A DNA stretch of 64,000 nucleotides, from positions 1 through 64,000 of the forward strand of contig NZ_JAKJPO010000007.1 of NCBI RefSeq assembly GCF_021725675.1, read 5' to 3'. The stretch is from Marilutibacter chinensis (GTDB taxonomy: Bacteria > Pseudomonadota > Gammaproteobacteria > Xanthomonadales > Xanthomonadaceae). Position 1 is the stretch's first letter; every line of letters begins with the position of its first letter. Of the stretch, positions 53,922 through 62,610 are shown in pieces. Both the position numbers and the translations under genes were made by a program. The notes under the pieces are model-generated. The model saw nothing but the letters and a program-made list of their open reading frames with translations. It was not told the origin of the DNA and searched no databases.

Positions 53922-53953
53922 AACGCGATCATGCGCACGCAATGCATCGCGTT
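53922..53953. promoter_or_regulatory. inverted repeat upstream of the response-regulator gene
   Basis: AACGCGAT (53922-53929) and ATCGCGTT (53946-53953) are perfect complements separated by 16 bases, a spacing fit for a dimeric DNA-binding protein. A smaller CTGG-TAT-CCAG repeat follows directly. They lie 88-120 bases before the regulator start and upstream of the divergent small gene, so they may be an autoregulatory site. Function is inference. Confidence 0.35.
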
Positions 53954-54040
53954 CCTGGTATCCAGGTGGCGCGCTGAGCGCCATTCCGGCACATGGGCTA
54001 TACGCATGTTTAACCGCGCCGCCCCTACGCTTGCGGCGCG

Positions 54041-55354
54041 ATGTTCACTCCCAAGACCCGAGTCCTGATTGTCGACGGCGACGCAGTCTCTGTCGAGGCT
54101 GCTGCAGCGCTGGCGCGCGAGGAGCAATGCGAAGCCGGGATCGCACGCAGTCTTGCCGAAGCCGAATCCAGCCTGAAGCAGGCGTCGACGGATCTCCTGG
54201 TATTGGAATCGCACCTGCCTGATGGCTCGGGCCTGGACCTTCTCGAGCGGGTGGATGCGTCGCGCTACGGAAGCGTGGTCGTCCTCACCAGCAAGCCATG
54301 TCTGGAGTCGGCCGTGCGTGCGGTGACCGCGCCCGTCGTCGAGTACCTGGTCAAGCCTGTTCATCCGGGACGCCTGCGCAAGCTGTTCCGGGACGCGAAG
54401 CCGGCCAGGATCATCGCCTCGGATGCGCAATTGATGCGCACGGCGCTGATAGGCCAGTCGCGTGCGATCCGGGAGGTCGTGGCCACGCTTCTCAAGGTCG
54501 CACCTACGAATGCGTCAGTCCTGCTGACTGGAGAAAGCGGCACCGGCAAGGAGTTGGCGGCGAGGACCCTGCACGACACCAGCGACAGGCCCGGCAAGTT
54601 CGTAGCGGTAAGCTGCGGCGCGATGGCTGCCAAGCTGCTCGCATACCAGATACCCGAGAAGCAGCGCAACGGCTTCTCCGGCGCGGCTCCGCGCCAGGAC
54701 GGGATGCTCGAGCAGGCCACCGGCGGAACGCTGCTCCTGGACGACGTCGCCGAGCTGCCGCCGCCGTTCCAGGCATCCCTGCTGCGGGCCCTGGAGTCCA
54801 GCTCTTCCGCACAGAACGGTGGTGGCCCTTCAGCCACGGCTCCGGCAAGGATAATCGCATCGAGCAGCCGCGACCCGCTGCAGGCGGTGGAGGAAGGCCG
54901 TTTGCGGGAGGATCTGTACTACCGCCTGGCGGAAGTGCCCGTTCACATGCCGCCGCTCAGGGACCGTGGCGAGGACATCGTGCTGCTGGCGCGCGTGTTC
55001 ATCGACAGGCTCAATGCCTTTCACGGCCGGCACAAGAGGCTCGCGCACGCCTGCGAACGGGAACTGATGCGCTACCTGTGGCCAGGCAACGTACGCGAGC
55101 TGCGCAGCGCAGTGCAGCGCGCCTATCTGCTCGATGCCAGCGACTGCGTCTTCGTGCGGCCCAACGAGCGTTCGATCGGGGTCATCGAGGACTCCGAAAC
55201 GTCGGTCGTTTTCAGCGTCGGGATGCGCTTTGCCGAGGTGGAGAAGCAGATGCTGCTCAAGACGCTGGCCCATTACGGCAACGACAAGACAGCAACGGCG
55301 AGGGCGCTGGGCATCAGCGTCCGCACGGTGCACAACCACCTCGCCCGCTTATGA
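54041..55354 (+). CDS. atypical NtrC-family response regulator (REC-AAA+-Fis HTH)
   Basis: The protein has 437 aa: receiver domain (about 5-120), AAA+ sigma-54-interaction domain (about 135-365) and Fis-type HTH (about 395-437, TATARALGISVRTVHNHL). Walker A GESGTGKE is intact. Three features are odd. The phospho-acceptor Asp is Glu56 (LLVLESHLPDGSG), which can mimic phosphorylation. Walker B reads LLLDDV instead of DE. The GAFTGA loop that contacts sigma-54 is NGFSGA (210-215). The receiver keeps D12, T83 and K105. It may be constitutively on, or may work without sigma-54. No histidine kinase is adjacent. The last codons overlap a convergent small gene. Confidence 0.88.
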   Translation: MFTPKTRVLIVDGDAVSVEAAAALAREEQCEAGIARSLAEAESSLKQASTDLLVLESHLPDGSGLDLLERVDASRYGSVVVLTSKPCLESAVRAVTAPVVEYLVKPVHPGRLRKLFRDAKPARIIASDAQLMRTALIGQSRAIREVVATLLKVAPTNASVLLTGESGTGKELAARTLHDTSDRPGKFVAVSCGAMAAKLLAYQIPEKQRNGFSGAAPRQDGMLEQATGGTLLLDDVAELPPPFQASLLRALESSSSAQNGGGPSATAPARIIASSSRDPLQAVEEGRLREDLYYRLAEVPVHMPPLRDRGEDIVLLARVFIDRLNAFHGRHKRLAHACERELMRYLWPGNVRELRSAVQRAYLLDASDCVFVRPNERSIGVIEDSETSVVFSVGMRFAEVEKQMLLKTLAHYGNDKTATARALGISVRTVHNHLARL

Positions 55355-55662
55355 GCGCATCTCGCACGCGGGCCCGCATCGGGCCGATGGGCCCCGAGGC
55401 CGGAGCTCACGCATAGCCATGCCCACCACGTCACCTCCAATCTCGAGAACGGTCGTGCACGCAGCGGGAATATCCGCTTCGAGCGCGTCCAGGCAGGTCG
55501 TCCAGAGGAGATTCCTGCAGGTCAGGCCGGGCCGGCCGGCCCACGCTCCTGCCTGTGATCCAGCACCCGGCTCGCCGCGATCGCGCCCCTCTCCGGCGCA
55601 AAAGCGGCCACGTACGCGCCTGCCGCGGTGTCGGTGTCACGGTCCTCCGCCAGATCATTCAT
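55349..55662 (-). pseudogene. small protein gene, about 100 codons, broken by a frameshift
   Basis: An ATG at 55662 with GGAGGT eight bases upstream opens a 46-codon frame (MNDLAEDRDTDTAAGAY...) that stops at 55522 in a GC repeat (GGGCCGGCCGGCCCGGCC). In the next frame the same strand continues with strongly protein-like text, including LLWTTCLDALEADIPAACTT and VLEIGGDVVGMAMREL, to a TAA at 55349. One base gained or lost in the GC repeat would join them into a protein of about 104 aa. The 3' end overlaps the stop of the response regulator. I do not recognise the family. A sequencing error or a true mutation are both possible; alternatively only the first 46 codons are used. Confidence 0.5.
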
Positions 55663-56540
55663 CGTCTTCGACCTCCAGGCTGGATGAATCTCCGGAGTGC
55701 GTGCCCGGGGGAATCCGGCGCACCACGCGGCAAGCGGATCGTGACAATGACGGGATTCACGCAGGATGAGCGGAAGCCGCGCGGGCCTCGACACGCCGAT
55801 AACAGCCGCTTGCGTGCGACGGTCGTAGTTCGCTTCGAGATGAACGCACGCTGCAGCTTCACGCAAGGACTGCAGCCATCCGCTGCCATCCCCCGCGGAC
55901 GGCCGCGAGCGGAGCGCAGATCGACGTTCCTGCAGCCACGTCCGCCGTACCGGCCCTCGGGCAGGTGTGGGTTCATCCTTCCTGCAGTCGGTTCCAGTCC
56001 TCGTCCTTGCGGCGATCGGGCGAGATGCCAGGCAGGCTTGCGTGCAGACGCGCTCCAGCATGAAGAAAGCTCGACCGTGTCAAAGCGCCGAGGCTTTGGA
56101 ATCACTCCCGCGGACGCCCCACGCACCAGGTCTGCCGCCGAATGACATCGCCATCGTCGGGCAGTGTCATGTATGCGGATGCCGTACGAGGTTCCTCCGA
56201 GGGTCCAGCGTTACACCAACCGGTAGCGCGGCGTGGCTCATGGATGGACGGCGCCAGCTTTCCTCTCTATCAGGCAACAGGTGAGACGCGGAAGTGGTTA
56301 CCGGGCACGCCGCAAGCGACTTGCGCCGTGTCGCACGTCGCCAGAGCTCGTTCGGTCCAACCTGTCCTTCGCACGGAAATGAAACGACGGACGCGGCGAA
56401 CGTCGCTGGCGCTCGCAGGCCATGCCCTGGACTGCCTGAGGCCACGATTCGCCGCCACACTTCCAGGCCCGCGCCGCCGCGGCGACCGCCCCGACCCGGC
56501 ACAGATCGGCAACAGCTGAAGTCGGCCGCCGCGGGCCTGC
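55663..56540. other. long gap with no supported gene
   Basis: Nearly 880 bases have no frame with a good start, ribosome site and family resemblance. On the minus strand short protein-like fragments appear, for example one ending SPDRRKDEDWNRLQEG with a stop near 55977, and another reading LQSLREAAACVHLEANYDRR around 55850, but they change frame and lack starts. The stretch looks like decayed coding sequence or control DNA rather than intact genes. Confidence 0.5.
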
Positions 56541-56954
56541 CTAGTGAGGTGCTGCGACACCGCGCAACAGGTCCTGCGCGGCGCTCCTGTCTCCGCTCTG
56601 GGCGAAGTTGCCGAGCGACACCACGCCGACCAACCGCTTGTCGCGATCGACAACGGGCAGTCGCCGCACCTCGAGGTCGGCCATGTTGTTCGCGACGTGC
56701 TCGACGTCCTCGTCGTCGTAGCAGTACTTGACATCGGCCGACATCACCTCGCGCACCTTCGCATCGGGCCCAACGCCCCGCGCCAACGCGCGCACGACAA
56801 TGTCGCGATCCGTGAGGAATCCGACAAGGCGATCTCCCTCGCCCACGGGGAGGCTGCCGATGTCGTTCTCCGCCATCAGTGTCGCCGCGTTTTTCAGGCT
56901 TTCGTCCGGCCCGACGACGCATACGTCCCGGCTCATCATCTCGTTGACTTTCAT
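56541..56954 (-). CDS. CBS-pair domain protein
   Basis: The protein has 137 aa and is made of two CBS domains only: VNEMMSRDVCVVGPDESL to DRDIVVRALARG, and VREVMSADVKYCYDDEDVEHVANNM to GVVSLGNFAQSG. Stand-alone CBS pairs sense adenine nucleotides and are frequent in stress regulons. It lies 45 bases after a BON-domain gene on the same strand and is likely the last gene of a small operon. Partner proteins are unknown. Confidence 0.9.
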   Translation of the reverse strand: MKVNEMMSRDVCVVGPDESLKNAATLMAENDIGSLPVGEGDRLVGFLTDRDIVVRALARGVGPDAKVREVMSADVKYCYDDEDVEHVANNMADLEVRRLPVVDRDKRLVGVVSLGNFAQSGDRSAAQDLLRGVAAPH

Positions 56955-56999
56955 CTGCGGTTGTCCCTATCAGTTGATCGTGCATGGAGCGGCCACGGA

Positions 57000-57275
57000 C
57001 TACGCGACCCGTATGCCGCTGCTCTCGACCCGCCTGACGCCCTCGATGCCACGGGCGACCTCGACGGCGCGATCGGCCTGCAGCCGGCTGTCTACCTGGC
57101 CACTGAGCGACACGACGCCGTTGACGGTCTCGACGTGCAGCGCAAGGCCAGGCACATCGTCCGTCACCATCAGGTCGGCCTTCACCTTGGTGGTGATCCA
57201 GGTGTCGCTGGCAGGCTGTTCCGACCTGCGCTTTCCGGACATGTCGGGCTCGTTCCTGGAGTGAAGATCTTTCAC
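57000..57275 (-). CDS. single BON-domain protein (OsmY-like)
   Basis: The protein has 91 aa, started at a GTG at 57275 with GGAGG six bases upstream. After a charged N-terminus a BON domain spans about residues 25-90: TWITTKVKADLMVTDDVPGLALHV, VNGVVSLSGQV and GIEGVRRVESSG. BON domains bind phospholipid or protein surfaces and occur in osmotically induced periplasmic proteins such as OsmY; this one lacks a signal peptide, so it is probably cytoplasmic. It is cotranscribed with the CBS protein gene. Confidence 0.88.
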   Translation of the reverse strand: MKDLHSRNEPDMSGKRRSEQPASDTWITTKVKADLMVTDDVPGLALHVETVNGVVSLSGQVDSRLQADRAVEVARGIEGVRRVESSGIRVA

Positions 57276-57386
57276 GGAATGCCTCCTCGCGTTGCGATGG
57301 ATCCATCCGGACCCGGGTAACGACGACCTTATGCAATAGAGGGTTAACGCCGTGCGTATCCAGCGTGATGCAGACGTATCGCAACG

Positions 57387-57587
57387 TCAGGATCCATTCG
57401 CCTCTTCAGTGTCATCTCCGCTCTTCTTCACGCGTCCTCTCGATCTCGGTCCGGGAGGCGCCACGCGCTGCGTTCCACCGTCGCGCCTGGGCATGCGCTT
57501 TTTTCCTGTCGGCGACCACGCGTTGCGGTCGCCACTGCCGTGCGGATAGGTTCTCTGCTCCCGTCCAGGCTTTTTGGGGTTGGCCAT
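57387..57587 (-). CDS. small basic Gly/Arg/Pro-rich protein, 66 aa
   Basis: From the ATG at 57587 with AAGGAG six bases upstream, the protein starts MANPKKPGREQRTYPHGSG and is rich in Lys, Arg, Gly and Pro, with no hydrophobic core, so it is probably disordered. It may bind nucleic acid. I do not recognise the family. It lies 111 bases upstream of the BON gene on the same strand and could lead that operon. Confidence 0.6.
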   Translation of the reverse strand: MANPKKPGREQRTYPHGSGDRNAWSPTGKKRMPRRDGGTQRVAPPGPRSRGRVKKSGDDTEEANGS

Positions 57588-57921
57588 GATGTCTCCTTCG
57601 CGTCGGCTGGCTCTCGATCCTTGCATGCGCCGCGTTCGCTCGACGCGAATGCTTCATGGACAGACGCCGGACCGCACACGACCCGTACAGATTCGCGGAG
57701 CGCCGCATTCATGGACCGGGGCCGAAGCAGCACACTCCAGAACGAACTGACTTCCGACGGGAACTGCGTCACTCAAGGCAGCCGGCAGGGAATCTTCGGA
57801 TCCGCCGCCACACGACGTCACCACGGCTTTGGAGATCCCGCTTCCAGGCGTTTCCGGGCATGCTCGTGCACCTTCCTTTGCGCTTCATCCACAGCTAACG
57901 GCAGCCATGTAGGTTTTTCCC
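57588..57921. other. gap before topoisomerase IB gene
   Basis: These 334 bases separate divergent genes. The only coding-like part is the last 100 bases on the minus strand (see the small frame at 57818-57934). The remainder should hold the promoters of the topoisomerase and small basic protein genes; I see no clear boxes. Confidence 0.4.
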
Positions 57922-57934
57922 ATGACGAACCCAC
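57818..57934 (-). CDS. possible hidden small protein, 38 aa, overlapping the topoisomerase start
   Basis: A GTG at 57934 opens 38 codons with charged, helical text (PLAVDEAQRKVHEHARKRLE) ending SPKPW. The frame looks more protein-like than chance. An ATG at 57925 with GGAAAAACC would join the same frame if one A of the AAAAA run were lost, so a homopolymer error is possible. It overlaps the first codons of topoisomerase IB on the other strand, which argues against one of the two starts. Family unknown. Confidence 0.25.
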   Translation of the reverse strand: MGSSWEKPTWLPLAVDEAQRKVHEHARKRLEAGSPKPW

Positions 57935-58959
57935 GCCGTTCGCATCAGGAGAGACTGTCTGGGGCACAGCCCGGACTGCATCATGTCAGTGACACGACGC
58001 CCGGCATACGGCGTATCCGCTGCGGCCGGGGATTCCGATATCTGGATCCGGACGGAGGCCCGGTGCGCGACGCCGCGACACTGGAGCGCATACGCAGGCT
58101 GGCGATTCCCCCTGCCTATCGTGACGTATGGATATGCATGTCGCCCCGGGGCCACCTGCAGGCCACCGGCCGCGACTCGAAGGGGCGCAAGCAGTACCGC
58201 TACCATCCGCGGTGGCGGAAGCTCCGGGACGAGCACAAGTTCGACCGCGTGGCCGAGTTCTGCGCGGCATTACCGGATCTCCGACGCGCCATCCGCCGGG
58301 ATCTCGACCTGCCCGGCCTGCCCCGGGACAAGGTGATCGCCGTGCTGGTGTGGATCATGTCGGCGACGCTGCTGCGCATCGGCAATGCAGCGTATGCGCG
58401 CGACAACGCATCATTCGGTCTGACCACCCTGCGGAACCGGCACGCGCGCTTCCTGCGCGATCGCCTGCGGCTGCGATTCAACGGCAAGGGCGGCCGTATC
58501 CAGGAGGTCGACGTCTCCGATCCGCGCCTGGTGCGGCTGGTGCGCCGCATGCACCAGTTGCCCGGACAGGCGCTGTTCCAGTACCGCGACGCCGACGGCG
58601 AACTGCAGCGCGTCGACTCGAGCATGGTCAACGACTACCTGCACGAGCGAATGGGCCAGAACTTCACCGCCAAGGACTTCCGTACCTGGGGCGCTACGGT
58701 GGCTGCGTTCCGGCTATTGGCATCCATCCCGGCACCCGATCCGGCCGACGCAGATTCGGCCACCGCGATCGAGCGTCAGGTGGTCGCAAGCGTCGCGGCC
58801 ATGCTCGGCAACACGGCCGCGGTCTGCCGGAAGTCCTACATCGACCCCGGCCTGTTCGAAGCGTGGAGAGATGGTCTGCTGCCGTCCGCTGGCAACCGTC
58901 GCAGCGCCCGTCAATGGGAGACGACCGTCTGTCGTTTCCTTGCCCGGCTCCACCGCTGA
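57922..58959 (+). CDS. DNA topoisomerase IB
   Basis: The protein has 345 aa, the size of bacterial/poxvirus-type topoisomerase IB. It relaxes supercoils through a 3'-phosphotyrosine intermediate. The catalytic residues are visible: R152 in LLRIGN, K189 in FNGKGG, R254 in KDFRTWGAT and Tyr306 in CRKSYIDPGLFEAW. The conserved part begins near residue 21 (HVSDTTPGIRR), so the start could lie downstream of the ATG used here. Bacterial TopIB is accessory and often sits in stress or DNA-repair regions. The gene is convergent with the next one. Confidence 0.92.
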   Translation: MTNPRRSHQERLSGAQPGLHHVSDTTPGIRRIRCGRGFRYLDPDGGPVRDAATLERIRRLAIPPAYRDVWICMSPRGHLQATGRDSKGRKQYRYHPRWRKLRDEHKFDRVAEFCAALPDLRRAIRRDLDLPGLPRDKVIAVLVWIMSATLLRIGNAAYARDNASFGLTTLRNRHARFLRDRLRLRFNGKGGRIQEVDVSDPRLVRLVRRMHQLPGQALFQYRDADGELQRVDSSMVNDYLHERMGQNFTAKDFRTWGATVAAFRLLASIPAPDPADADSATAIERQVVASVAAMLGNTAAVCRKSYIDPGLFEAWRDGLLPSAGNRRSARQWETTVCRFLARLHR

Positions 58960-59102
58960 TGACCGCACCTGTATCGGCATATGGGAGCCATCGGTGGCGG
59001 ACCCGGTACTGGGTGCCGACAGCACGGCCGACGGCCGGCGGAAACCGCAGGCCTCCGTCGTGTCTCCGCCCGATTCCGGGCGCCTGCGCATTCGTGGGCG
59101 GG

Positions 59103-60227
59103 CTACTGCTCCTGCTTCGCGTCGCTGCCGGGACGACTGCCGCCGTCGCGCCCGGGTCCGCCGGTCGTCTGCATCTGATCGCTGCCTGAGGCGGAGTAAC
59201 CGGCCTGCGAACCGAGACGTTCCTCGGCGATCACGCGGATGCGGTTCTCCACATCCTTGGCCCCCGGTATCGAATCTGCGATGTCTTCCGCACGATGTTT
59301 CATCCAGCGCGCGGGCACCCGCCCCTCCAGGCGGAGGCGTCCACTTTCGCATCGCACGTCGATGTCGGTGGCGTCGACCACCGGATCGTCGCTCAGGCGC
59401 TCGTTGACGTCTTCCAGTATCCGCTCATCCGACCGCGTATAGCCGCGTGGCCCCCTGCCCCGCTGGCTGCGGTAGCCACGGTGCTCGGCCTGATAGCCCT
59501 GCCCCGGATAGCCTGCGGCATCTCCGAAGTCCGCGCCATATCCGGAGTACCCGGGACGGCCGTGATCGCTGCCATAAGCGCTGCGCGCACCCTCGCCGCC
59601 ACGGGCGTAGCCATGGTCGGGACGTCCGCGTCCGGGCTCCCGAGGATAGTCGCGGTACATGGCCGCGCGACGCTCGTCGGCGTGGTACGGCCTCTCTCCG
59701 CGCTCGGGGTCGCGGGTGTGGTCGTGCGCGAACTCGCCTGCGCGCGCGGCAGCGTACTCGTCGTCGTAATCGTAGATTCCGCGTCCGGGGTGATACGCCT
59801 CGCCGGTTTCCGAGAGCGCGTATTCATCGGGCGCATAGCCGGTACGGTACGCGTCGCGCCGGTAGCGAGGCGCCTCGCCGAATCTGCCGGCGGCCCTTTC
59901 CTCATGAGGCTCCGCGGGATAGCCGCCATCCGCATAGGCGTAGTCGTCGCCGCGACCGCGGTAGCGATGGCCGCGCCCGCGACCGTACTGCTCCGCCTCT
60001 CCAAACCTCTCCGGGTCTCGTTGTTGCCTCGTATTCATGTCGTATTGCCTCGTTGCTGATTCCAACCAGTGGCGCCCCTGCCGCAGGCAGTTGGCGCCGG
60101 TTTCCATGACCCACTCCGCCACCGCCTTGAACTCGCCGACTCCGACGGCATCGCGGTCATGGCCCTGCTCCTCGGAACGCCGTCGCGGTCTGGAGCGACG
60201 CGTGGATTGCTGTGCCGTGCTACGCAC
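59103..60227 (-). CDS. BON-domain protein with long Arg/Gly/Tyr-rich region
   Basis: The protein has 374 aa from a GTG at 60227 that overlaps the SDR stop and has GGAGGG eight bases upstream. An ATG at 60038 (MNTRQQRDPERF) is the alternative; the part between, including FKAVAEWVMETGANCLRQGRHWLE, has strong G/C third positions and looks coded. Residues about 65-270 are low-complexity, rich in Arg, Gly, Tyr, Asp and Pro. A BON domain follows (about 280-350: RILEDVNERLSDDPVVDATDI, RLRLEGRVPARW). It has no signal peptide or membrane segment. The disordered region may bind nucleic acid or phase-separate, which is speculation. Confidence 0.82.
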   Translation of the reverse strand: MRSTAQQSTRRSRPRRRSEEQGHDRDAVGVGEFKAVAEWVMETGANCLRQGRHWLESATRQYDMNTRQQRDPERFGEAEQYGRGRGHRYRGRGDDYAYADGGYPAEPHEERAAGRFGEAPRYRRDAYRTGYAPDEYALSETGEAYHPGRGIYDYDDEYAAARAGEFAHDHTRDPERGERPYHADERRAAMYRDYPREPGRGRPDHGYARGGEGARSAYGSDHGRPGYSGYGADFGDAAGYPGQGYQAEHRGYRSQRGRGPRGYTRSDERILEDVNERLSDDPVVDATDIDVRCESGRLRLEGRVPARWMKHRAEDIADSIPGAKDVENRIRVIAEERLGSQAGYSASGSDQMQTTGGPGRDGGSRPGSDAKQEQ

Positions 60228-61086
60228 TTATGTACCCTCCTCCGTTGATGTGGATGGTCTGTCCGGTGATGAAGGACGCCTCCTCGCATGCGAGGAATAC
60301 GTAGGCGGGCCCGATCTCGCAGGGTTGTCCGGCACGCTTCAGCAAAGTCCCCGCTCCGAACTCGGCCACCTCCTTCGCGGAGAAGCTGGCCGGGATCAGC
60401 GGCGTCCATACCGGGCCCGGCGCCACCGAGTTGACGCGGATCCCGCGTCCGGCGAGCGCCTGCGCCAGCGAGAACGTCAGCGCGTGGATCGCGCCCTTCG
60501 TCGTGGCGTAGTCGATCAGCTTCTCGTGGCCGCGTGCGCCGGTCACCGACCCGGTATTGATGATGACGCCGCCTGTGTCCATGTGGGGGATGGCGGCGAT
60601 CGTCATGTACAGGTAGGCGAAGATGTTGGTGCGGAACGTGCGCTCGATCTGTTCTGGACTCAGCTGCTCCGGTTCCTCGACCACGTGCTGCTCGGCCGCG
60701 TTGTTGACCAGGATGTCCAGCCGGTCATAGGTCTCGACGACACGATGCACGAACCGGTGGCAGAAGCCGGGGTCGCCGACGTCGCCGGCCATCGATAGGC
60801 ATTCGCTTCCCTCGGCGCGGATCAGGCGCTCGGTCTCGGCTGCGTCCTCTTCTTCATCGAGATATCCGAACGCGACGGTAGCGCCTTCGCGGGCGAAGTG
60901 GAGCGCGACCGCGCGACCGATGCCGCTGTCGCCTCCGGTTATGATCGCGACCCTTCCCTTCAGCCGTGACGACCCGGTGTAGCTGTCGCGGATGCTCTCC
61001 GGCTCAGGCACCATCTCCGACTGCAGGCCCGGTTGCCGGTCCTGTTCCTGTGGCGGTCGCTGCTGTCGTGCATGCGCATCGTTCAT
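60220..61086 (-). CDS. SDR-family oxidoreductase (YghA/general-stress type)
   Basis: The protein has 288 aa. A hydrophilic N-terminal extension of about 40 residues (rich in Gln, Arg, Pro and Glu) precedes a classical SDR: GGDSGIGRAVALHFAREGA for the cofactor, LVNNAAEQ, the catalytic Ser in NTGSVTG and YATTKGA (YxxxK). This long-N-terminus form is typical of YghA and YhdF/GsiB-region stress proteins that reduce aldehydes. The ATG has AGAGAT six bases upstream. It is followed by the BON protein in the same transcript. Confidence 0.92.
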   Translation of the reverse strand: MNDAHARQQRPPQEQDRQPGLQSEMVPEPESIRDSYTGSSRLKGRVAIITGGDSGIGRAVALHFAREGATVAFGYLDEEEDAAETERLIRAEGSECLSMAGDVGDPGFCHRFVHRVVETYDRLDILVNNAAEQHVVEEPEQLSPEQIERTFRTNIFAYLYMTIAAIPHMDTGGVIINTGSVTGARGHEKLIDYATTKGAIHALTFSLAQALAGRGIRVNSVAPGPVWTPLIPASFSAKEVAEFGAGTLLKRAGQPCEIGPAYVFLACEEASFITGQTIHINGGGYISA

Positions 61087-61687
<601 letters not shown>

Positions 61688-62610
61688 CAGTGCCGCTCTG
61701 TCACCGCGTTCGTCGCGGCTCCCGCTCGACCTGAGGGCATGCAAAGTCACGACTGCCGGAAGCCGGCTGCAGGCCGGACGGCATGTCGGGGCCGGCCGTC
61801 GACCGGCCGGTACCTGTCGCCGCTCCCTCGAAGACGGGCAATGCATCAGGTTTCGATTGGGCATGCCCGGTCGGATCGGCTGACGAGACCGGTCGATTCG
61901 GTCAGCACCGGGCCCGCGTTCCATGGTCAGTGCTGCAGGCGCCAAGGACTACGCTGGCGACTCCCCGACCTGCTGCAGATCTGCACCGGCAAGTATCCCG
62001 CGCGGATGAAACCGGCTTCTTCAGCTCGGCGTACTTCGTAGCCGTGCCGTCCGTTGTCTATTCCGGACAGCTACCCGGGAGTTTTACGACCACCCCGGAA
62101 AGACGGAACGCGCCGCCCCCGACGCCGGGTCCATGCATCGAATGGAGTGGCTGAGGCATTTCGGCATACTCTGGACGGAAGCCGCGCCCGTCCAGCTCCA
62201 TCAGAACGCCGAGTTCTTCAAACGCATCTTCGACCCTGCCGTCCAGAAAGTTCCCGTCTCCAGACGGCTTCATCGTTTCGACAAAAGGCGGGCGGTCCAC
62301 GTTTTTCGATCAGGCAGCCGTTCCGACGGGCCTGCTTGCCGCAGCGCAGCCACAAGCGCGGGCGGAGCGGCACGGGCATCCAGCATGGGATCGTTCTCGC
62401 ATGCGGGACGGCTCGACGAGATCTGGTCGGCTATGCCAATGCGTCCGGCGTTCCGACCGCGCGGGTTCCGCCCCGATGAGCCCAGGTCGTCAAAGTGACG
62501 CACAACATATCCCGGTGATAACGTCATCCGTGTCCTTCACTCGCTGTTGCCGGCGCGCAAGCGCATATAAGCAGGGCTCTCGGGCCTAGAGAATCCACTC
62601 GACCACTCCC
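61688..62610. other. long gap before the ketosynthase gene
   Basis: These 920 bases have no gene I can support firmly. One minus-strand frame, 62058-62300 (80 codons from a GTG), reads partly like protein (VEDAFEELGVLMELDGRGF, PLHSMHGPGVGGG), but has no ribosome site and only moderate G/C third positions. A GC-rich inverted repeat GGCCGGCCGTCGACCGGCC occurs near 61795-61813. Sequence just before 62611 should hold the ketosynthase promoter; GCGCATATAAGCAGG at 62558-62572 is a possible -10 area. Confidence 0.4.

Noticed and set aside
54001..54030. Sigma-54 promoter before the response-regulator gene
   Set aside because: CGGCACATGGG resembles half a -24 element, but no -12 TTGC box lies at the right spacing.
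52820..54430. A 536-codon minus-strand frame
   Set aside because: It crosses the lipoprotein and regulator genes on the other strand and lacks any family likeness; only a different frame within it (53655-53798) looks coded.
62133..62498. A 121-codon plus-strand frame before the ketosynthase gene
   Set aside because: No ribosome site, an Arg/Ser-rich second half and no family likeness.
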